A stretch of 37,984 nucleotides of DNA from a virus. Below, in pieces: positions 30,590 through 36,371 of the stretch; position 1 is the stretch's first letter, and each line of letters starts with the position of its first letter. The notes beneath the pieces were generated by a model. The model was not told where the DNA came from. It did not search any database and was given only the letters and a program-made list of their open reading frames with translations. Where the stretch lies: positions 1 to 37,984 of IMG/VR virus record IMGVR_UViG_3300043773_000555, one strand, 5' to 3'. Both the position numbers and the translations under genes were made by a program.

Positions 30590-31444
30590 ATTGTCTCGCG
30601 ACGACCGAAACTTGCCAGAATCGCAGAAAAACGCAATATATTTTTGCAACTATTTTATTTTCCTATATTCTATAAGGCATTGCGCTTGCGTTTCGTTAGG
30701 GAAAACATCGGTGTTTTGCGGTGAATATCAGGGCTTGACAAGGATTTCCCTTGCGCTTTTTCGCAAATCTGCAACCTTTGCACATGCACCCAAGCAGGCA
30801 GCGGATTTTGCGAAGATTTAAGCTCATGAAAAAAAGGCACTTTGCCGCTTGGATGCTTGCATTTTTGCAAACGGTTTCCAGCAAGTGAGTTTTTACTTGC
30901 GCTTTTTTGCTCGGCTGGTATCTTTCGCTGGAGCTTGTCAAACGGTGTATGCCGCCTAGCAAGTGAGCAGATCCCCCACGCCTCTCAACGATGCGCACTT
31001 TGGGGGATATTTTCACTCCCTGAAAAATAATCCTTGCGTTTTCCGCTCATTGCGGTATTCTTCACCCGTTCGTGCGCTACTACCGCCGTAAAAGACTTTC
31101 TTGCTGTGTGTTCAAATAGCATCGAAGCCCGTTCAGAGGTAGTAGCCTGAACGGGCTTTTCATTTGCCCCTGTTCGATTCTGAAGACAGACCAAAACAAA
31201 GGACACCGCGAGAAGACGTGAATCTTCCACACTCATCACTAGGCACGGGAAGCGGGAAAGCTGCCAGCGTGTTGTCACCATGAGACTAAGCAGAGGTGGC
31301 AGGAGGTTGACTCCTAAGGGGCTGATTCCGATCATAAAAGCGCAGGGTAGATATTGTTTCTCATCGTGTGTGCTCTAGGGAGGTTATGAGACTAATTGTG
31401 TACAGAAATAAAAAGAACAGAATAAAGAAGAAAGAAAGAACGAT
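30590..31444 (+). other. 855-bp gap with iteron-like repeats and hairpins
   Basis: No convincing long gene. The motif CTTGCG followed by T-rich DNA recurs near 30684, 30750, 30897 and 31032. GCAAGTGAG occurs at 30881 and 30960. A 6-bp hairpin at 30881-30900 is followed by GCTTTTTT, and an 8-bp stem (30971-30978 with 31001-31008) precedes ATTTTC. ORFs in both directions here are short and poor. It probably holds the divergent promoters for the minus proximal unit and the plus gene at 31445, possibly also an origin or a short plus-strand RNA. Confidence 0.5.
31126..31161 (+). terminator. Strong rho-independent terminator in a gene-poor gap
   Basis: A perfect 11-bp stem (AGCCCGTTCAG at 31126-31136, CTGAACGGGCT at 31147-31157) with a 10-base loop is followed by TTTC. 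It ends plus-strand RNA although no plus-strand gene is upstream in this gap, suggesting a non-coding transcript or a barrier to transcription. Confidence 0.8.
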
Positions 31445-31448
31445 ATGA
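31386..31448 (+). CDS. Possible 20-residue leader peptide
   Basis: An ORF MRLIVYRNKKNRIKKKERTI whose TGA overlaps the ATG of the next gene (ATGA). GGGAGG lies only two bases before its ATG, closer than ideal. The exact coupling favours a leader peptide, but the length allows chance. Confidence 0.3.
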   Translation: MRLIVYRNKKNRIKKKERTI

Positions 31449-31759
31449 GCGGAGGACATTTCCAATACCAACAATATAGAATTGAAGACATTGCCAGGGA
31501 CATTCACGAATTAATTGAATCGAACAATGACGAGTCAAAAAATGAATGGGGTGATACTCGCGGGAGAAATTACCCGCCTGAAGTGATCGAGAAATTCAGA
31601 GAAACAGTGCATACTTTACGCCAAGCTGCTGAAATGGCTCAACGGGTCGATTGGCTCGTTAGTGGTGACGATGGTGAGAATTCATTTTTACGACGATGGC
31701 AGAAAGAAGTTCGACCATATTACACTAAAAACAACCAAACAACGAAAGAAACAAAATGA
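31445..31759 (+). CDS. Conserved phage protein MSGGHFQY-type
   Basis: 104 residues beginning MSGGHFQYQQYRIEDIARDI, with NEWGDTRGRNYPPEVIEKFR and AQRVDWLVSGDDGENSFLRR. These phrases are strongly conserved in a small phage protein family that I recognise but cannot name. The function is unknown. It is the only plus-strand protein gene between 23.0 and 37.9 kb, in a gap that separates two minus-strand units. Confidence 0.8.
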   Translation: MSGGHFQYQQYRIEDIARDIHELIESNNDESKNEWGDTRGRNYPPEVIEKFRETVHTLRQAAEMAQRVDWLVSGDDGENSFLRRWQKEVRPYYTKNNQTTKETK

Positions 31760-31789
31760 AAAACCCCGCCAGTGGGTGCTGACGGGGTT
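31753..31789 (-). terminator. Terminator of the distal minus-strand unit
   Basis: AACCCCG(T)CAG/CTG(G)CGGGGTT forms a 10-bp stem with one mismatch (31762-31772 with 31779-31789). On the minus strand it is followed by TTTCATTTTG. It lies just past the stop of the plus gene and ends transcription coming from the genes at 31867-37082. Confidence 0.75.
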
Positions 31790-31866
31790 GAATGGCTAAG
31801 TCTGGTTCGCGAGTTGCGCACTTAGCACTGTCGGGAGCAGACTAGCACAATCTAGCGCGGAGTCAA

Positions 31867-32070
31867 TCACTCTTTCCAGAGTTTGATTTTTAGCTTCTTA
31901 GCAAGACCGACAACAGCATCAATCTCATCCTCGTGGGTGAAATTGTGCTGTGTCTCGCTTTTGTAGGCAACCCATCTGTTGTCTCTAGTTTTCAACGTGT
32001 GGATGTTTTTGGTTTTCATCCATTTCAGGCGGGGTGATTCTTCTTCTGGCAATTCTGGGAATAGATTCAT
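31867..32070 (-). CDS. Hypothetical protein (67 aa)
   Basis: Small, charged protein with SPRLKWMKTKNIHTLKTRDN and HEDEIDAVVGLAKKLKIKLW; it may have a short beta-alpha fold. No family is recognised. It is last in the distal minus-strand unit, 78 bases from the terminator, and overlaps the gene upstream by four bases. Confidence 0.6.
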   Translation of the reverse strand: MNLFPELPEEESPRLKWMKTKNIHTLKTRDNRWVAYKSETQHNFTHEDEIDAVVGLAKKLKIKLWKE

Positions 32071-32267
32071 AGGATCTCAGTTTTAAGCCTCGCCACCTCC
32101 ACTCCTCGGAGCGTTTTTATCAGGCAATGTTTAACATTTGCCATGTCTGACAGCACAACAGATAAATACTGCATGTCTGCCTCATCGTTGAAGAAATAAA
32201 GCGTGGTGATCGACTTAAAGCCATTTTTCTCAGCTTCTTCTGGGGTGTATGTTGGCGGCTGCTTCAT
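32067..32267 (-). CDS. Hypothetical protein (66 aa)
   Basis: Soluble protein with YTPEEAEKNGFKSITTLYFF and MQYLSVVLSDMANVKHCLIK, suggesting an alternating beta-alpha fold. The family is unknown. A 45-base gap separates it from the gene upstream. Confidence 0.55.
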   Translation of the reverse strand: MKQPPTYTPEEAEKNGFKSITTLYFFNDEADMQYLSVVLSDMANVKHCLIKTLRGVEVARLKTEIL

Positions 32268-32312
32268 GTAATTAAGTTGCGTTATTAGGTGGGTGTATGC
32301 AAGATTATTTTT

Positions 32313-32570
32313 TCACTCTGGAGCATCAACTCGACTTCTGAAGTATCGGGTGTTGTAGCTGCTCCCTGGCTTCGACTCACGGCACTCTACTCCTGCCATG
32401 AGACTGTTTCCATATTCAGCATCTACCTTCTCTTTAGAAAGCCAAAGCTCCTTCGTGCGAAAGCGTGGGCAAGCAACTAGATATTTTCTCTCGTCAGGAT
32501 TCCACCCGATGATTTCCTTATCGTAGTATTGCGTTCCGATTTCCAGCGGCGTGTCGTCGAATATGCTCAT
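32313..32570 (-). CDS. Hypothetical protein (85 aa)
   Basis: A small protein rich in aromatic and charged residues (EIIGWNPDERKYLVACPRFR, KELWLSKEKVDAEYGNS), probably beta-rich. No family is recognised. Its ATG overlaps the stop of the preceding gene (TGATG). Confidence 0.55.
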   Translation of the reverse strand: MSIFDDTPLEIGTQYYDKEIIGWNPDERKYLVACPRFRTKELWLSKEKVDAEYGNSLMAGVECRESKPGSSYNTRYFRSRVDAPE

Positions 32571-32797
32571 CAGAATGGTGGTGGATCGTTCTCAGTTGTT
32601 CCAGTGTATCCCAGCTTCGGCTCGTAGAATGAGATCCAACCGCTCCAATCGGGCGATACAGGCACTCCTTCCAGCTTTAGGGTAAGTTTACCCTCGTCGC
32701 TCTCGAAGACGGCTCCTACGGTCAAATATCGCTTTTTCTCTACTCCATCCTTCGTGTATTTGCCCACGGTGGCGACTGCATCATATTTTTTTCTCAT
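32570..32797 (-). CDS. Conserved phage protein, possible ssDNA-binding role
   Basis: 75 residues from MRKKYDAVATVGKYTKDG at 32797; the extension to 32929 runs inside the exonuclease gene. KKRYLTVGAVFESDEGKLTL and the segment SGWISFYEPK are conserved in a small phage family I recall near recombination genes. The C-terminus TTENDPPPF is acidic with a terminal aromatic, like an SSB tip. Its neighbours are an exonuclease and an annealing protein, which fits DNA metabolism. Confidence 0.65.
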   Translation of the reverse strand: MRKKYDAVATVGKYTKDGVEKKRYLTVGAVFESDEGKLTLKLEGVPVSPDWSGWISFYEPKLGYTGTTENDPPPF

Positions 32798-32840
32798 AAT
32801 ATAAAGCGCGTGAGTGAGATGCGCGCCCCCTCTTTTTGGT

Positions 32841-33647
32841 TTACAGGTATGCGGGTTTCTCGATAGTGGCAATCCCCTCATGCTGGCGCGGCCATGTGTC
32901 CGTAGCGCAGCAAGCTTGCCATTTCGCAAGTGCGTTCATGTAACCGATGCGCCCTGCCTCAATCAGTTCGGGTGAGACTTCAACCCATGCCGATTCGTGC
33001 GGTGAATCCACCTCGATAAAGCAGATGACAAAGCGTGTGCGCTTCTCTTCTGTGGCAGCGTTCCACAGGTCGAGATATAACGCAGCTTGCCAGTGATAAC
33101 CTCGGTCAATGATAGTATTGGTAATGTTCCGCAGACTGCCGATTTTCGCGGTAGTTTTGAGGTCTACCAGCAAATCAAGATTGTCAGGCACGAGGTCAAT
33201 CATGCCCTTAATCTCCGTTGCCCCGATAGTGGCAAAAACTGCTACCTCGGATTTGTAGCTACCAGCAAATCGTTGCGCATAGTCTTCAGAAAAGACCGCT
33301 TCACACCCTCCAGCGGCGGCGATATCGGCACCTGTGGCAATCATCTTGCCCATGGCTCGCGCATCGTCACGCCATTCCTGCGCTGCCTTCGTTCTGAAGT
33401 CAGAGTAAGGGGACACCGCTGCGATTACATCAAGCGGGATGTTTGGCTCTAGGATTGCGGCGTGAATCAGCGTGCCAAGATCCATCGCGCGGGTTGATTC
33501 TTTGCCATTGCTGTGTCGCCATTTGTAGGGTGATTGGTTGAAATCCCATAGCAGTGACTTGCTGACAGGTGCTGACAGGTTCGTCGGCGATGCGGAACGT
33601 GAGTAATACGCTCTGCCTAAGTTGTATTCAATAGTTGCGTTTTTCAT
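32841..33647 (-). CDS. RecE/YqaJ-like PD-(D/E)XK exonuclease
   Basis: 268 residues. MDLGTLIHAAILEP (55-68) gives the conserved His62; Glu134 in KSEVAVF, Asp151 in KGMIDLV and Asp162-x-Lys164 in LVDLKTT form the PD-(D/E)XK core. GYHWQAALYLD (about 183-193) is the Q-x-x-x-Y motif of RecB/RecE/YqaJ families. It would resect double-stranded ends for the ERF protein encoded next to it (four-base overlap). Confidence 0.82.
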   Translation of the reverse strand: MKNATIEYNLGRAYYSRSASPTNLSAPVSKSLLWDFNQSPYKWRHSNGKESTRAMDLGTLIHAAILEPNIPLDVIAAVSPYSDFRTKAAQEWRDDARAMGKMIATGADIAAAGGCEAVFSEDYAQRFAGSYKSEVAVFATIGATEIKGMIDLVPDNLDLLVDLKTTAKIGSLRNITNTIIDRGYHWQAALYLDLWNAATEEKRTRFVICFIEVDSPHESAWVEVSPELIEAGRIGYMNALAKWQACCATDTWPRQHEGIATIEKPAYL

Positions 33648-34222
33648 GGTTTTGCCTTGGCTTTAATTGCAAATGCTTTGTCGATGCTGGCAATTTTGTC
33701 AGTGGTCAACTGTGCTACGGATGTGACCCCGTAGTGCTTCAAAAATGCGGGTTCGTCGATAGCAAGAGCTTCGATGTTTTCGCGAATTCTGGCAGCTTCA
33801 CCGCTGGAAATGAGCGGGTAGACTGCGGGACGGTTATGCGCGGCAGATTGCCCGTCATCGTCCTCCTGTGCTACCCCACAGACTGCTGCGAGCGAATAGC
33901 GTCGAAGATAGGTCGTTGCTGCTCCCACGCCTTGCCCGTCCATCTTAGCTGGGACGCATGACATGGTGCCGAAGATATACCCTCCACCGCTGTGGGCGAT
34001 AGTGGTCGTCACGTGACAGATTGCGCCGTCAAACGATGGCGACTGGATGACTGATAGTCCATTCGCCGCCAAGACGGGGCGAACAGTGTTCAGGACTTCG
34101 GCAAGATCCGCATATTTCGATTTGAAATGTGGATTTAGCGAGCCTTTTGTGGCGTTTTCGACTTCACCCTGCATTTTTGCAAGGGCTGTGAATAGTTCTG
34201 GTGTGCTGTGTTCTAGGTTCAT
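33644..34222 (-). CDS. erf: ERF-family single-strand annealing protein
   Basis: 192 residues. NPHFKSKYADLAEVLNTVRP (30-49) and then GQGVGAATTYLRRYSLAAVC followed by GVAQEDDDGQ (about 96-125) are the hallmarks of the ERF superfamily. It anneals complementary single strands in phage recombination, likely circularising or repairing DNA with the neighbouring exonuclease. The C-terminal part is variable and Ala/Lys-rich. Confidence 0.92.
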   Translation of the reverse strand: MNLEHSTPELFTALAKMQGEVENATKGSLNPHFKSKYADLAEVLNTVRPVLAANGLSVIQSPSFDGAICHVTTTIAHSGGGYIFGTMSCVPAKMDGQGVGAATTYLRRYSLAAVCGVAQEDDDGQSAAHNRPAVYPLISSGEAARIRENIEALAIDEPAFLKHYGVTSVAQLTTDKIASIDKAFAIKAKAKP

Positions 34223-34244
34223 TGTATTTTGGTGTTTGCTTGGC

Positions 34245-34583
34245 TCATGCCTCGCAGGTGTTGTTTTTAGTGGTTTCTATGGTTTGTTCAAGGATAATTT
34301 CTGAATATCTTTGCAGTATCTTATGCATTCGTTCTTTTGACTTCTCGCAATAGTGCAAGCGTTCATAAGTCTTTTTACGTGCGTAAAATGCTGCGGTGTG
34401 ATGGGTTCGGTTCACGATCTCGGCTGAGTCCTGGAGCGAGTGAGCTTCACTCCACAGAGTCATGACGATCTGCCTAGCGAGAGCCTCGGCGAACCGTTTG
34501 CGTTTGCCAGCGATAGCCTCGGGAGTCACCCCGAGAACATCAGCCACGGATTGGATTAACGCGCTTTTGTTGTCGATCAGCAT
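34245..34583 (-). CDS. Stand-alone DnaA domain IV-like protein
   Basis: 112 residues from MLIDNKSALI at 34583. SVADVLGVTPEAIAGKRKRF resembles the first helices of DnaA domain IV, and NRTHHTAAFYARKKTYERL (58-76) its signature helix (R-D-H-T-T-V in DnaA). There is no ATPase domain. It probably binds DnaA-box-like sites, either to recruit the host machinery to the phage origin or to compete with host DnaA. No clear consensus DnaA box was found by eye. The C-terminal half is basic and helical. Confidence 0.65.
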   Translation of the reverse strand: MLIDNKSALIQSVADVLGVTPEAIAGKRKRFAEALARQIVMTLWSEAHSLQDSAEIVNRTHHTAAFYARKKTYERLHYCEKSKERMHKILQRYSEIILEQTIETTKNNTCEA

Positions 34584-34819
34584 GAGAAAAGGGAAACTAG
34601 TTGTTTGCGCAGGTTGTCCGAAATGATCATGGTGGAATCTGTAGCCGATGCCCATCTGTCGACGTGCATTTCTGAGCAGGTTAACACCCAATTCACGCGA
34701 TCATTTGCAGGGGGAATGATCCGAAAATAAGTGCCAGTGAGTTTTTTGGTCTGCACGTCTTTTGTCTTGCTGTCGGTGATGATAACGAGGGGATCTTCTG
34801 TTTTCTGGTATAGTATCAT
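34577..34819 (-). CDS. Hypothetical protein downstream of ribozyme A (80 aa)
   Basis: A small beta-rich protein (EDPLVIITDSKTKDVQTKKL, TYFRIIPPANDRVNWVLTCS). Its ATG has no Shine-Dalgarno sequence. After hammerhead cleavage its mRNA would begin 20 bases upstream with a 4-bp hairpin. It overlaps the DnaA-like gene by seven bases. The function is unknown. Confidence 0.6.
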   Translation of the reverse strand: MILYQKTEDPLVIITDSKTKDVQTKKLTGTYFRIIPPANDRVNWVLTCSEMHVDRWASATDSTMIISDNLRKQLVSLFSC

Positions 34820-34827
34820 AGTTTATT

Positions 34828-34886
34828 TGGCGTTTGCCATACACCCCGCAGGGTGTTTCGATCTTTGCCTGGATCTCATCAGTGGC
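34828..34886 (-). ncRNA. Hammerhead ribozyme A (type I)
   Basis: Minus-strand RNA: stem I 5' strand GCCA, core CUGAUGA (34882-34876), stem II GAUC/GAUC with loop CAGGCAAA, core GAA (34859-34857), stem III ACACCC/GGGUGU with loop UGCG, then A at 34840 as the cleavage-site nucleotide and UGGC as the stem I 3' strand. Cleavage is expected between 34840 and 34839. UGGC then forms a hairpin with the downstream GCCA. The element begins one base after the stop codon of the gene at 34887. Confidence 0.93.
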
Positions 34887-35150
34887 TCAAGAACAGCAGC
34901 CGCAGCAGGGCGCGTCCTCGCATCGACCAGATCTGTTACGGTAAATCACGGCTCCGCTGTTCATGCGGTAAAATGTGGTTTTGTCGTAGCTGTGGCTAAT
35001 GCTACGGCTTGGCGCGCCTGAGACTAGGGCGCGCGCCTCATCTGCCACTTCATCGGGGACATCCCAGCCCTTGGCTAGTTTGTTCCATTTTCCGCCCAAA
35101 GCTTTGAGCGCGTCTTTGACGGGGTAAGTGTTTCCTGTTATCGTTTGCAT
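34887..35150 (-). CDS. Conserved domain protein with Cys-rich tail
   Basis: 87 residues. ITGNTYPVKDALKALGGKWN and KGWDVPDEVADEARALV form a small domain seen, as I recall, in phage and helicase-associated proteins of unknown function. The tail GRCEDAPCCGCCS has five Cys and may bind metal. The gene is flanked by ribozymes B (5') and A (3'), so cleavage at both sites would release it as a single-gene mRNA of about 350 nt. Confidence 0.75.
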   Translation of the reverse strand: MQTITGNTYPVKDALKALGGKWNKLAKGWDVPDEVADEARALVSGAPSRSISHSYDKTTFYRMNSGAVIYRNRSGRCEDAPCCGCCS

Positions 35151-35176
35151 CTTGTGTTGTGTTGTGTTGTGTTATT

Positions 35177-35233
35177 TGGCTCTTGCCAGACCCTTTCGGG
35201 TTTCGATCCTTGCCGAAGATCTCATCAGTGGCA
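35177..35233 (-). ncRNA. Hammerhead ribozyme B (type I)
   Basis: Minus-strand RNA: UGCCA, CUGAUGA (35228-35222), stem II GAUCUU/AGGAUC with loop CGGCA, GAA (35204-35202), stem III ACCC/GGGU capped by a GAAA tetraloop, then C at 35189 in the canonical GUC site, and UGGCA closing stem I. Cleavage is expected between 35189 and 35188. Stems II and III differ in sequence from copies A and C but keep pairing. The UGA stop of the gene at 35225 lies inside CUGAUGA. The 3' product can form UGGC/GCCA. Confidence 0.94.
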
Positions 35234-35575
35234 TTTTGCTTTGGCGATTTCATCGCCTGCTATTCTGGCAATAGTTAGCAAGTCCCCTCGTCCTGGTGCA
35301 TTCGGGAAGGTTAAAGCGGCAAGTTCGGCTTGTGTCTTTATCGCGATTAATGCATTCAATAAGCTAGGAGCGGCAGCGATGAGTTCGGCATTTTTCCATG
35401 CCTCCTCCCATCCGTCCCCGTGTTCTTCTCCGTCTGAATCAGGCGGCGTGTCCTTTTCGTGCATGTTTGGGTGCAGTTCGCGGTTTCCCTCGCAGTAGGT
35501 TACGGCGAGAATGGTTTCTCCGCTGTAGATTGTGCAGCCTTCAGCTTTCCATTTTCCTTGTGTGTGCGTTATCAT
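35225..35575 (-). CDS. Conserved phage protein of the THTPGPW-like type
   Basis: 116 residues. THTQGKWKAEGCTIYSGE at the start and NAELIAAAPSLLNALIAI near 62-79 match a very common small phage accessory family whose function is unknown. The stop codon lies within the core of ribozyme B, so ribosomes finishing this gene would sit on the ribozyme. Its leader is an ACACA-type repeat. Confidence 0.75.
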   Translation of the reverse strand: MITHTQGKWKAEGCTIYSGETILAVTYCEGNRELHPNMHEKDTPPDSDGEEHGDGWEEAWKNAELIAAAPSLLNALIAIKTQAELAALTFPNAPGRGDLLTIARIAGDEIAKAKCH

Positions 35576-35602
35576 GTTTCTTGTGTTGTGTTGTGTTGAG
35601 TA

Positions 35603-35761
35603 TTAAAGAGCCGTTACCACCACCACAAGGGCAGCACAGAGCAAGGCTCCGAATGTTACGGCGGCGGCATAGTAGAGGGCGCGTGATAGTGCTATGGCAG
35701 CGGTTTTGATAGGGTTACGGCGCGGGAGCGGGCGGCGGATTAGTGAGCAAGTTGGTTGCAT
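35603..35761 (-). CDS. Small membrane protein (52 aa)
   Basis: Read from MQPTCSLIRRPLPRRNPIKT at 35761; the extension to 35824 would overlap the gene upstream. One C-terminal transmembrane segment (YYAAAVTFGALLCAALVVVV) is preceded by Arg-rich residues, consistent with a cytoplasmic N-terminus. The function is unknown. Confidence 0.55.
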   Translation of the reverse strand: MQPTCSLIRRPLPRRNPIKTAAIALSRALYYAAAVTFGALLCAALVVVVTAL

Positions 35762-35805
35762 AGTGGTCTGTGTTGTGCTGTGTACGGTTTCTGTGATAGT
35801 GTAGG

Positions 35806-36057
35806 TTAAACATAGTCGGTCCATGCACCACCGTCATATTGCACGCATGGCAAATCGAGATAGTCACGGGCGGCATCAATAAGTGCCTGCGAGCGGTCGA
35901 AAGCGGCAGCATGGAATTGCTTCGGGACATGCTCCCACCATGCGCTCATTTTCGCATCGTAGGTTGCGAATCTGTATTGACCCCCAAAGATTGACAGCGT
36001 TGATACGTTTTGGCGAGCGTGCTTGATAGCTGCGGATTTTGTGACAGTAGTTTTCAT
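35806..36057 (-). CDS. Conserved small phage protein (83 aa)
   Basis: VSTLSIFGGQYRFATYDAKM, then WEHVPKQFHAAAFDRSQALI and ARDYLDL. A compact alpha/beta protein that I believe recurs in phage early regions without known function. It has a CA-rich leader (ACAACACACAGACAAA) in place of a Shine-Dalgarno sequence. Confidence 0.6.
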   Translation of the reverse strand: MKTTVTKSAAIKHARQNVSTLSIFGGQYRFATYDAKMSAWWEHVPKQFHAAAFDRSQALIDAARDYLDLPCVQYDGGAWTDYV

Positions 36058-36084
36058 TTTGTCTGTGTGTTGTGTTGTATTGTT

Positions 36085-36291
36085 TTACAAGGTAGCGCGT
36101 GACGCTAGTTTTTCGGAGATCATGCCAGACTTGGCAAGATAGTCCACAAAATCGCTAAATGCCGTGCGCGTGTCTGTATTGTGTCTGTTTTGTGGGGCTG
36201 TTTTGATACCCCATTTGCGAGCGTGGTTTTCTAGCGCGGGATGAGAAGCCCAAAATTGGGCGCGGATTGCTTTTTGAGTAGTCATTTTCAT
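36085..36291 (-). CDS. Small conserved protein downstream of ribozyme C
   Basis: 68 residues from the ATG at 36291, or 66 from the ATG at 36285 (MTTQKAIRAQFWASHP). TRTAFSDFVDYLAKSGMISE followed by KLASRATL is typical of a small phage family of unknown function. The longer in-frame ORF to 36351 is rejected because its extra residues are encoded by the ribozyme. After cleavage exactly 20 nt remain before the ATG at 36291. Confidence 0.7.
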   Translation of the reverse strand: MKMTTQKAIRAQFWASHPALENHARKWGIKTAPQNRHNTDTRTAFSDFVDYLAKSGMISEKLASRATL

Positions 36292-36299
36292 GTTGTGTG

Positions 36300-36358
36300 T
36301 GGCATTTGCCATACACCCCGCAGGGTGTTTCGATCTTTGCCTAGATCTCATCAGTGGC
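36300..36358 (-). ncRNA. Hammerhead ribozyme C (type I)
   Basis: Minus-strand RNA: GCCA, CUGAUGA (36354-36348), stem II GAUCU/AGAUC with loop AGGCAA, GAA (36331-36329), stem III ACACCC/GGGUGU with loop UGCG, A at 36312, then UGGC. Cleavage is expected between 36312 and 36311. The next bases AAAU then GCCA allow the same product hairpin as in A and B. It starts 13 bases after the stop of the first early gene. Confidence 0.94.
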
Positions 36359-36371
36359 TTGTTGATTTTTG

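Noticed and set aside
30696-31335. Several 60-116-codon ORFs on both strands
   Set aside because: They conflict with each other, overlap strong hairpins and lack ribosome binding sites or recognisable motifs.
32560-32580. A fourth hammerhead-like CTGATGA on the minus strand
   Set aside because: A GAAA follows at some distance, but stem II lacks the required G-C closing pair and no stem III is present. It is just the overlapping stop and start codons.
35050-35253. 67-codon minus ORF covering ribozyme B
   Set aside because: It crosses the ribozyme and two better-supported genes in another frame.
36292-36351. N-terminal extension of the gene at 36085
   Set aside because: Its residues are encoded by hammerhead ribozyme C, and cleavage would remove this start.
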